Below are positions 57,924-64,000 of a stretch of DNA of 64,000 nucleotides, piece after piece. Within the stretch, counting starts at the first letter, position 1; every line of letters starts with the position of its first letter. The translations under genes were made by a program, and so were the position numbers. The DNA is taken from positions 310,001 to 374,000 of the forward strand of contig NZ_JBBPFS010000003.1 of NCBI RefSeq assembly GCF_038069765.1. Direction: 5' to 3'. The stretch comes from Arthrobacter_B sp038069765. Lineage in GTDB: Bacteria; Actinomycetota; Actinomycetes; Actinomycetales; Micrococcaceae. The notes under the pieces are model-generated. The model saw only the letters and a list, made by a program, of their open reading frames with translations, made no database searches and was not told the DNA's origin.

Positions 57924-58330
57924 GTCCGATCCCCGGCTGGAACGTGATCCCGCCAGGGTGGGCCGAGCATCACCAGCCCACCGCCGAGTCGACCATGACC
58001 GCGGACGCCGTCTTCCAGCGCATCAGCGAAGGCCCCGCCCCGTTCCCCGTCCCTGACGGCTGGGACCCGGCAGAGGTCATCTGGGAACCCAAGGTCCGCG
58101 TGCAGCCCCTGAACAGGGAAGGGTCCGGCGTCGCCGCCGAGCAGCCCGTTTACACCCGCGAATACCTCGTCACCGCACCCATGCGGGGCCCGGCCATCAT
58201 CTCCGGCGAACGTGGCGACATCATCGTCGTCCTCGGCCGCACCCTGCGCATCACCAACGAACAGTTCAGCTCCCTCCCCTGGGAGCGGGACTTCACCTGC
58301 GTGGACAACCTCACCCAGCAAAACCCGTAG
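57920..58330 (+). CDS. Head-to-tail stopper-like protein
   Basis: 136 residues, beta-rich (YTREYLVTAPMRGPAIISGERGDIIVVLGRTLRITNEQFSSLPWERDFTCVDNL). GTGA overlap with the adaptor. Called stopper from position and fold type. Confidence 0.65.
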   Translation: MSPIPGWNVIPPGWAEHHQPTAESTMTADAVFQRISEGPAPFPVPDGWDPAEVIWEPKVRVQPLNREGSGVAAEQPVYTREYLVTAPMRGPAIISGERGDIIVVLGRTLRITNEQFSSLPWERDFTCVDNLTQQNP

Positions 58331-58339
58331 GAGGCCGCC

Positions 58340-58708
58340 GTGGGAATTGAAAACGGGGCACTCCGCCGGTTCGGCGCGAACATCGCCCGAGCCCAAGCCA
58401 CCACCGGGAAGCTCGCCCAGACTGTGGTGCGCAAGACCGCCCGCGACATCGTCAAGGACGCCAAGCTGCTGGCCCCGGTCGACACCGGGAACCTCAAGTC
58501 CTCCATCGGGCACTCCGACCTTCGCGGCGTCGGCCAGTCCGGTGACCTGTCCGTGGAGATAGGCCCGACCGCCAACTACGGCGTGTTCCTCGAGCTGGGA
58601 ACCTCCCGCGCCCCGGCGCAGCCCTTCATGGGTCCGGCCGCCGATCGGAGCGCTGGCCCGTTCGAGCAGGCCATGAGCCAGATCGCGGAGGAGGGTCTAC
58701 GTGGTTGA
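58340..58708 (+). CDS. HK97 gp10-like head-tail joining protein
   Basis: 122 residues. VRKTARDIVKDAKLLAPVDTGNLKSSIGHSD and NYGVFLELGTSRAPAQPFMGPAAD are the signature of the HK97 gp10 family. GGAGG before the GTG. It overlaps the tail terminator gene by 8 bp. Confidence 0.88.
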   Translation: MGIENGALRRFGANIARAQATTGKLAQTVVRKTARDIVKDAKLLAPVDTGNLKSSIGHSDLRGVGQSGDLSVEIGPTANYGVFLELGTSRAPAQPFMGPAADRSAGPFEQAMSQIAEEGLRG

Positions 58709-59120
58709 TGCCCTGCCGTTCCGCGCCGCTGTCATAGCTGCACTTCGCACCATCCGAGGGATCACCGTCTACGACGGCTACGTGCCCGATCGAGTGCCCA
58801 CCGACACGGCGGGCTACATCCTGCCGTACGTAGTGTTCTTCGGCGGCGTCGGCGACGAAATACCCGAACGGGACCTGTCCGCCCGGGTGGACCTCGGCGG
58901 CCTCCGGTGGGACCCGCAAACCACCTCAGTGGGCGCCAGCCCCGACATCTGCGCCAGCGTCGCGCAGACCGTCCGCCGGACCCTCACAAACCTGCCACTC
59001 GGCACCCACCACCTCCTGCCCAACCCGGACGGCTTCAAGCAGGAGACCCCGATCAGGGACACCACCATCACCCCGGCCCGCTTCATGCTGCCCGCACCGT
59101 GGCGGCTCGACACCACCTAG
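58701..59120 (+). CDS. Tail terminator protein
   Basis: 139 residues. The N-terminal FRAAVIAALRTIRGITVYDGYVPDRVPTD followed by a beta sheet is the usual tail terminator layout, located between gp10-like and tail tube genes. Confidence 0.7.
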   Translation: MVDALPFRAAVIAALRTIRGITVYDGYVPDRVPTDTAGYILPYVVFFGGVGDEIPERDLSARVDLGGLRWDPQTTSVGASPDICASVAQTVRRTLTNLPLGTHHLLPNPDGFKQETPIRDTTITPARFMLPAPWRLDTT

Positions 59121-59128
59121 GAGGCCCC

Positions 59129-59398
59129 GTGGCCAACGACTGGATCCGCGTCCGAGACACCCGCACCAACGAAATCCTGCCGCACACCGTCCCTCGCGCC
59201 CACCTGGACATCTATGACCACCTCAAAGAGGTCCCATCCAGCCGCAAGCGCGCCGACCGCGTCACCGTGACCGAGCCCGTGCAGCCCGCCGCCGGCGTCC
59301 CCGTCACGGAACCCCACACTCCCGCTAAGCGCGGGCAGGCCACTCCGGCCACCACCATCCAGGAACCGGCCAAGCCGGAGAAAACCAAGGAGGCATAA
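59129..59398 (+). CDS. Small Pro-rich tail-region protein
   Basis: 89 residues. A short folded N-terminus (DWIRVRDTRTNEILPHTVPRAHLDIYDHLKEVPSS) resembles short tail-region proteins of actinophages; the C-terminus is a Pro/Ala/Thr-rich tail. TAGGAGG before the GTG. Confidence 0.6.
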   Translation: MANDWIRVRDTRTNEILPHTVPRAHLDIYDHLKEVPSSRKRADRVTVTEPVQPAAGVPVTEPHTPAKRGQATPATTIQEPAKPEKTKEA

Positions 59399-59917
59399 AT
59401 GCCCAAGTCCCTCGCAGACGGCCGCGTCAAAGTCGTAGCCCTCTCCACCAAGCCTGCCAACCCCTACGCGCCGACCCTCGCCGAACTCACCGCGGGCATC
59501 GACATCAGCTGCCGCATCCTGTCCAGCGACTACGCCCTCGGCCCGACGACGTCGGACCGCATCGCGGAGAAGGAGCTGTGCAAGGAGGGCAACGCCAACG
59601 CCATCGGCGCTTCCAACTACGCCGGCTCCGTCACCCCGTTCCGCTACTTCGACGAGACCACGAACCAGGCGCACACCACTGAAGACGAGGTGTACCAGCT
59701 GCTCAAGGAAAAGGGCACCACCCTCTACCTGTACGAGCGGCAGACCTCGAAGAAGTCCACCGCGGACTTCGCCACCGGCGACGAGGTGGACGGCTACGAG
59801 GTCGTCACCGACAACCCGCAGAAGCCCTCCGACATGGGCGGCTACATCAAGCGCGTCGTCCCGCTGGAGGTCCAGGACGCCTGGACCAACGGCGTCGTCG
59901 GCGGCGCCGCAGTCTAA
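59399..59917 (+). CDS. Major tail (tube) protein
   Basis: 172 residues with AAGGAGG upstream. GIDISCRILSSDYALGPTTSDRIAEKELCKEGNANAIGASNYAGSVTPFRYFDETTNQAHTTEDEVYQLLKEKGTTLYLYERQT is a typical tube-protein domain. Position directly before the chaperones and tape measure confirms it. Confidence 0.85.
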   Translation: MPKSLADGRVKVVALSTKPANPYAPTLAELTAGIDISCRILSSDYALGPTTSDRIAEKELCKEGNANAIGASNYAGSVTPFRYFDETTNQAHTTEDEVYQLLKEKGTTLYLYERQTSKKSTADFATGDEVDGYEVVTDNPQKPSDMGGYIKRVVPLEVQDAWTNGVVGGAAV

Positions 59918-59928
59918 CCCCACGAACT

Positions 59929-60012
59929 GGTCGGCCCCTGTGAATTCAGGCTCCGGGGGCCGACCGCACCACCCAGCACCGAGCCTGAAACCCACCAACT
60001 TTGGAGCCTGAA
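59929..60012 (+). promoter_or_regulatory. Hairpin plus RBS-sequestering element before the tail chaperones
   Basis: A 10-bp stem GGTCGGCCCC/GGGGCCGACC (59929-59938 with 59956-59965) encloses TTCAGGCTCC (59945-59954). That loop is complementary to two downstream copies of GAGCCTGAA (59981-59989 and 60004-60012). The second copy, GGAGCCTGAA at 60003, contains the only Shine-Dalgarno (GGAG) of the chaperone gene, so pairing would hide it; the first copy could compete. Confidence 0.5.
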
Positions 60013-60017
60013 ACCCC

Positions 60018-60575
60018 ATGACCAAGAAACTCGATCCCAACGCCTTCAACTTCGCTGACTGGTTCGGCGACGCCAACCGTCCGGAAGAATCCGCAGACGT
60101 CTTCACGCGCAACTCGCTGGTTGGCGAGATCAACCGGCTGCAGCGCCAGATCGAAGAAGACGACCGCGCCGCCGACGTCGAAGCCTCTCTCGGCGGCGAA
60201 GCTGCGAGCGCCAACGAGGAGAACCTCGCGGAGCTGCTGCAGCAGTTCGTCGACTCCAAGATCACCGTCTACGTCAAGGCGCTCACGCCCGGAGAGCGCA
60301 CTGCCATCCGCAAGGCGCACGACGCTTCCGGCCAGCCGGACGAGGACTTCACCATCAGGGCCCTATCAGCGTCCATCACTGCGCTGCGGAAGCCCGGCGG
60401 CGCCCGGACGGCGGCGAACCTGTCCTACGGGGACGTCATCAAACTAGTCGAGCAGATCGGTGACGCGCAGATCGAGGTGCTGTTCAACGCCTACCGGCAG
60501 GCCACCTCCGGGCTGCCCACCGTGGACGCAGATTTTTTGCTCAAGCGCTCTGGTCCCGCCAACACCCCGGAATAG
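60018..60575 (+). CDS. Tail assembly chaperone 1 (pre-frameshift)
   Basis: 185 residues, helical and acidic; the conserved middle VKALTPGERTAIRKAHDASGQPDEDFTIRALSASI and NLSYGDVIKLVEQIGDAQIEVLFNAYRQA are typical of G-type chaperones. Near its end is a slippery run T-TTT-TTG (60533-60539), with 36 bp remaining before the zero-frame stop. It wraps the tape measure during tail assembly. Confidence 0.85.
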   Translation: MTKKLDPNAFNFADWFGDANRPEESADVFTRNSLVGEINRLQRQIEEDDRAADVEASLGGEAASANEENLAELLQQFVDSKITVYVKALTPGERTAIRKAHDASGQPDEDFTIRALSASITALRKPGGARTAANLSYGDVIKLVEQIGDAQIEVLFNAYRQATSGLPTVDADFLLKRSGPANTPE

Positions 60576-60907
60576 TCGCCGCACTCAAGACGGCGGAACG
60601 GCACGGCCGCTCCCCCTCGGAGTACCTCGGCTTCGAGGACGAGCACAAAGACCGGCTGCTCGAGGTGGCCTACACCATCTACCTCGACGGCATGTGCTCC
60701 TGCGGCTGGCCCATGGTGATCTGCCGCGATTCAGAGAACGACGGCTGGTTCGAGATCCCCGAAAAGGTGTCTGTCTGCCAGGTGCAGGCAGTCATCGACC
60801 GGGAAGCCAAAGAGCGGCGCGGAAACGCCAATTACGAGCCCGAGCCGGGCGAAATTCTCAACGTGATCTACACCCGGGGCGCCGAGTCGGAGGACCCCGA
60901 CGACTAA
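60539..60907 (+). CDS. Tail assembly chaperone 2 (produced by -1 frameshift)
   Basis: No good start exists for this frame; it reads on from the slippery TTTTTTG as AQALWSRQHPGIVAALKTAERHGRSPSEYLGFEDEHKDRLLEVAYTIYLDGMCSCGWPMVICRDSENDGWF and ends ESEDPDD. Together with chaperone 1 it forms a product of about 296 residues, like lambda G-T. The C-terminal part has CSCGWP...C, a possible zinc site. A frame-internal GTG at 60665 is unlikely to be the true start. Confidence 0.8.
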   Translation, partial: AQALWSRQHPGIVAALKTAERHGRSPSEYLGFEDEHKDRLLEVAYTIYLDGMCSCGWPMVICRDSENDGWFEIPEKVSVCQVQAVIDREAKERRGNANYEPEPGEILNVIYTRGAESEDPDD

Positions 60908-60943
60908 GGCCATGCGTTCCCCACAGCACCTTTGGAGGCACAC

Positions 60944-63900
60944 ATGACCACTCGTTCCGTCATCGTCGAACTGCAGGCCAGGGTCGGCTCCTACGTCTCC
61001 AGCATGGGGAAGGCGAAGCAGTCCACCGACCAGCTCGCGCAGGCGCAGGACAAAGCTGGCCGGAGCGTGGATCAGACTGCACAGGCCCAAGACAAGGCCA
61101 CCGGCAGCTCGGATAAGTCCAGCCAGTCCACGAAGCGTTCAGCTGCAGCACTGGCCGAAGAAGCAACGGCCGCGCAGAACTCAGCGAAAGCCCTGGGCCT
61201 CCAGTACAACGCCAGCGGGCAGCTCACGGACGCCAACGGCAAGGTCCTCAGCTCATCACAGGCCGCGGCACAGGGCCTGGGCCAGTTCTCGGATGCCGTC
61301 TACCTGACCGCGCACGCGGCGGAAGAAGCTGGAGACAGTGCGGGCAAGGCCACCAGCGGGCTTGACCGGCTTGCGGCATCCGCAGAGACGAACCGGGATG
61401 CCTGGGACAAGGCCGGCGGGGCACTCACCGCCTACGGTGTCTCGACGGTGGCCGTACTCGGCGCCACCGCCAAGGCAGCGATGGACTGGCAGTCCGCGTG
61501 GGCCGGCGTCACCAAGACCGTCGACGGCTCGCCGCAGCAGATGGCCGAGCTTGAGGATGGCCTGCGCGGGCTCGCCAAAACGCTGCCCATCACGCACGAG
61601 GAAATCGCAGGCGTGGCCGAAGCTGCCGGCCAGCTCGGCGTCGCACGCAAGGACGTCCTCGGCTTCACCAAGACCATGATCGACCTCGGCGTCTCCACCA
61701 ACCTGACCGCCGAGGAAGCGGCCACCGACATCGCCCAAATCTCCAACGTGATGGGCACGATGTCCCGCGAGGGCGCGCAAGGCGTTGCCCGCTTCGGCTC
61801 CGCACTGGTGGCACTCGGTAACGACGGCGCCTCTACGGAGAAGGAAATCCTCTCCATGGCCCAGCGCATCGCCGGCGCCGGTGCCACCGTTGGCGCAACA
61901 GAGGTCGAAGTCCTGGCTCTGTCCAACACCCTTGCTTCCATGGGTATCCGGGCTGAGCTCGGTGGCGGCGTCACCACCCGCGTCCTGCTGAAAATGTTCA
62001 CCGCCGTGAAAGAGGGCGGCAGCACTCTGGACAGCTTTGCCAAGACCGCCGGCGTCAGCGCAGTCGAGTTCTCCAAGGCCTACGGGGAGTCCCCCGTCAA
62101 AGCACTGGACATGGTTGCGCAGGGACTGAACAGGGTCAACGAGGACGGCGGCAACGTCGTCGAGGTCATGAAGGACCTCGGCATCAAGGGCACCGAAGAA
62201 ATCCAGGTCATGCTCTCCCTGGCCAACTCCGGCACCCTGCTGGCCGACTCGCTCGCACTCGGTTCCAAGGCGTGGGAAGAAAACACTGCCCTCATCGAGG
62301 AAGCCACCAAGCGCTATGACACCGCGGACTCCCGGGTCCGCATCGCTTGGAACAACATCAAGGACGCCGCCATCAGCGCTGGCGCCGTGCTGCTCCCGGT
62401 CATTTCCACTATGGCTGATGGTGTTTCCTCCCTTGCAAGCATGTTTGGTGATCTGCCTGCCCCGGTGCAGGGCGCGCTCTCCGTCATCGGCGGACTCACA
62501 GGTGTTGCCGCGCTGCTCGCCGGCGGCTTCCTCGTCCTGTTCCCGCGGGTGATGGACGTCATCGGGGCCTTCAAGACGCTGGGGGTGAGCGGCGACGTCG
62601 CGGGCGGGAAGATGAAGACTTTGGGCAAGGCTCTGGGCATCGCCTCGATCGCACTGGCAGCGGCTGGCGCGCTCAAGGCACTGCACAACGCCGCCCAGCC
62701 TGCAGCCACTTCCACGGAGACCCTGACCCAAGCCCTGCTCGGGTTGAAGAATAACGGCAACTCGATCAATGACGTGTTCAAGAACCTCGACCCGGGTTCC
62801 GGCGGGGCGATCATCAAGAACATCGACAGCGTGGGCGAGGCACTCAAAGCCCTGGCGGATCCGGGCGTCAATGGGTCGATCTCTTCCTTCGGCGCCACGG
62901 TCCTTGGGATCAACAATGACACGGCCAAGCTCAACACAACCATCGCCACCATGGACCAGACCCTTGCGGGCGCGGTCAGCTCAGGCAACTTCGAGCAGGC
63001 ATCCGCTGGGTTCAAGTCCATCGCTGAGAGCGCGAAGGAGCAGGGCTTGTCTCTGGAGCAGGTGCGGGACAAGTTCCCCACCTACATCGACTCGCTACAG
63101 CAGCTCGCCAACGCTGCCGAAGTCCAGGTATCCGAACAGGAACTCCTGAACTGGGCAATGGGCGAAACACCCCAGGTGATGCTCGACGCCGCAGCGGCAA
63201 CCGACGACGTTGCCGCCTCTGCAGAGGCGGCAGCGGCAGCGGAAGCAGCCGCGACTGCCGCCACCGAGGAATTCGCCGAGGCAATGGCAGAAATCGGCCT
63301 GAACACCGACGGCACCATTGCCAGCCTGGACAAGTTCACAGAGGCACTGTTCGCCTCAGGTCTGGCGACAATGTCCAGTCGTGACGCCTCGTTCGCTTGG
63401 GAGGAAACACTCCGCGGCGTCAACGATGCAGTTGCCGGCGTCGTCAACGGTCAGGGTGAACTCGGCTCCGCGGTGAATGCCACGGGGACGGACTTCGACA
63501 AGATGACCGGCTCTGGCAAGGCCGCGAACGAGTTGTTCCAGGGCTTGATCCGGGACGGGATGGGGGTGGCCCAGACCTTCGGTTCGGACCTTACGAAGTC
63601 CGCTGCCGACGTCAATCTCCAACTGCAGGGAACCTACGAAGCCGGCGTCCAGTCCGCAATGGGTCTTGGGCTTGGCGAGGAAGCCGCCATCGCGCTCACC
63701 CGGGAAGTGATGCAGATTCCTGACGGGGTGTCCATCGAAACCTGGATGAGTGAGCAGGCCCTGATGATGTCAGGCCATACCTCCGAGTCTGTGGCTGACA
63801 TACCGGAGTCCGTCTACATCGAGTCCTCCATGAGCAACGCTGCATTCACCGTGGCGGGGCAGACCAAGGCTTCGGCTGAGGACGTTCCCGATCAGGTCAC

Positions 63901-64000
63901 CATCGATTCGTGGATGGCGGACGAGGCCTTCGTTGAAGCAATCCGGACTCGCGCTGCGGCGGAGGGCATCCCGCCCGACGTCGCTATCGCAGCGTTCATG
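60944..64000 (+). CDS. Phage tail tape measure protein (N-terminal 1019 residues, cut by the window)
   Basis: GGAGG before the ATG. The N-terminal coiled region is followed by the TP901 core: DWQSAWAGVTKTVDGSPQQMAELEDGLRGLAKTLPITHEEIAGVAEAAGQLGV ... AQRIAGAGATVGATEVEVLALSNTLASMGI. Hydrophobic helices occur around residues 505-540 and 560-580, and 28-residue repeats at the visible end. It sets tail length and is ejected with DNA. The gene continues past the window. Confidence 0.93.
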   Translation, partial: MTTRSVIVELQARVGSYVSSMGKAKQSTDQLAQAQDKAGRSVDQTAQAQDKATGSSDKSSQSTKRSAAALAEEATAAQNSAKALGLQYNASGQLTDANGKVLSSSQAAAQGLGQFSDAVYLTAHAAEEAGDSAGKATSGLDRLAASAETNRDAWDKAGGALTAYGVSTVAVLGATAKAAMDWQSAWAGVTKTVDGSPQQMAELEDGLRGLAKTLPITHEEIAGVAEAAGQLGVARKDVLGFTKTMIDLGVSTNLTAEEAATDIAQISNVMGTMSREGAQGVARFGSALVALGNDGASTEKEILSMAQRIAGAGATVGATEVEVLALSNTLASMGIRAELGGGVTTRVLLKMFTAVKEGGSTLDSFAKTAGVSAVEFSKAYGESPVKALDMVAQGLNRVNEDGGNVVEVMKDLGIKGTEEIQVMLSLANSGTLLADSLALGSKAWEENTALIEEATKRYDTADSRVRIAWNNIKDAAISAGAVLLPVISTMADGVSSLASMFGDLPAPVQGALSVIGGLTGVAALLAGGFLVLFPRVMDVIGAFKTLGVSGDVAGGKMKTLGKALGIASIALAAAGALKALHNAAQPAATSTETLTQALLGLKNNGNSINDVFKNLDPGSGGAIIKNIDSVGEALKALADPGVNGSISSFGATVLGINNDTAKLNTTIATMDQTLAGAVSSGNFEQASAGFKSIAESAKEQGLSLEQVRDKFPTYIDSLQQLANAAEVQVSEQELLNWAMGETPQVMLDAAAATDDVAASAEAAAAAEAAATAATEEFAEAMAEIGLNTDGTIASLDKFTEALFASGLATMSSRDASFAWEETLRGVNDAVAGVVNGQGELGSAVNATGTDFDKMTGSGKAANELFQGLIRDGMGVAQTFGSDLTKSAADVNLQLQGTYEAGVQSAMGLGLGEEAAIALTREVMQIPDGVSIETWMSEQALMMSGHTSESVADIPESVYIESSMSNAAFTVAGQTKASAEDVPDQVTIDSWMADEAFVEAIRTRAAAEGIPPDVAIAAFM
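63716..64000 (+). repeat. 84-bp (28-residue) repeats in the tape measure gene
   Basis: Units start at 63716, 63800, 63884 and 63968 (partial). Each protein copy opens IPDGVSIETWMS, IPESVYIESSMS, VPDQVTIDSWMA or IPPDVAIAAFM and is exactly 28 residues. The DNA copies are diverged, so these are old repeats kept by selection on length. Confidence 0.8.

Larger units (their letters stand above)
30571..64000. mobile_element. Siphovirus-type prophage (left end and most of the genome; right end beyond the window)
   Basis: A continuous phage gene order: attachment site in a tRNA remnant, integrase, repressor region, early recombination/replication genes, terminase, portal, capsid, connectors, tail tube, tail chaperones and tape measure. 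The HK97-type head genes and long-tail genes indicate a siphovirus. All expected head-to-tail genes appear intact. Lysis and tail-tip genes, and the right attachment site with the rebuilt tRNA, must lie to the right. Confidence 0.95.

Noticed and set aside
1..64000. CRISPR array or insertion sequence
   Set aside because: No regularly spaced direct repeats with unique spacers and no transposase were seen; the only recombinase is the phage integrase.

Overview
The window comes from a high-GC Gram-positive actinobacterium, most likely a member of the Micrococcaceae (Arthrobacter-like). The evidence is the strong G/C third-position bias, many GTG starts, ATGA/GTGA gene overlaps, a mycothiol S-conjugate amidase (Mca), an ANTAR regulator and several promoters placed for leaderless mRNAs. 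It has two halves: host chromosome (1 to about 30,570) and an integrated tailed phage (about 30,571 to the end, where it is cut off inside the tape measure gene).

Host half. The window opens with the last codons of a probable fumarase (fumC). A TetR regulator/DHA2 drug exporter pair follows. A run of minus-strand genes comes next: NUDIX hydrolase, prepilin peptidase, PIN-PhoH ATPase and a short-chain cis-prenyl diphosphate synthase. A membrane protein is then coupled to a broken XRE regulator. TrhA/hemolysin III, a YyaL-type thioredoxin-fold protein, a small membrane protein, mca, a DUF4307 protein and greA follow in an order that matches, from memory, the Mycobacterium tuberculosis Rv1080c-Rv1086 block. 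After these come a rhomboid protease, threonine ammonia-lyase coupled to an AI-2E-type permease, an aldose 1-epimerase-like protein, a GAF-ANTAR regulator and a Bax-inhibitor-1 protein. Two uptake systems close the host part. The first is a branched-chain amino-acid ABC operon (livHMGF, with its binding protein convergent). The second is a ribose operon, rbsR-A-C-B-D, behind a tandem LacI-type operator.

Prophage half. A 3' tRNA fragment (probably tRNA-Arg, anticodon CCU) marks the left attachment site. An integrase, an ImmA/IrrE protease and two HTH proteins read leftward. A control region holding repeated GTGGRCAC boxes separates them from a rightward Cro-like gene. The rightward early genes form a tightly overlapping chain: small proteins, an AAA ATPase, a Rad52/Sak-like annealing protein, an HNH-like protein, SSB, several zinc-ribbon microproteins, a C5 cytosine methyltransferase, a replication-type protein, a DUF4326 protein and RusA. 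Several inserted genes look like morons: a DUF4145 protein, and around 45.8-47.8 kb three membrane proteins, each with a -10 hexamer 6-7 nt before its start codon. The late genes are small terminase, an HTH protein, a structured untranslated region, large terminase, portal, MuF-like protein, protease/scaffold with an internal scaffold start, decoration protein, major capsid, connectors, tail terminator, tail tube, frameshifted tail chaperones and a tape measure with 28-residue repeats. No lysis, minor-tail or right attachment site is visible.

The most unusual signals are a pair of 19-bp elements at an exact 22-bp period, found in four separate prophage intergenic regions, and a structured, pseudoknot-compatible leader RNA downstream of the last of them. 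The leaderless moron cluster and a hairpin that can hide the ribosome binding site of the tail chaperone gene are also noteworthy.
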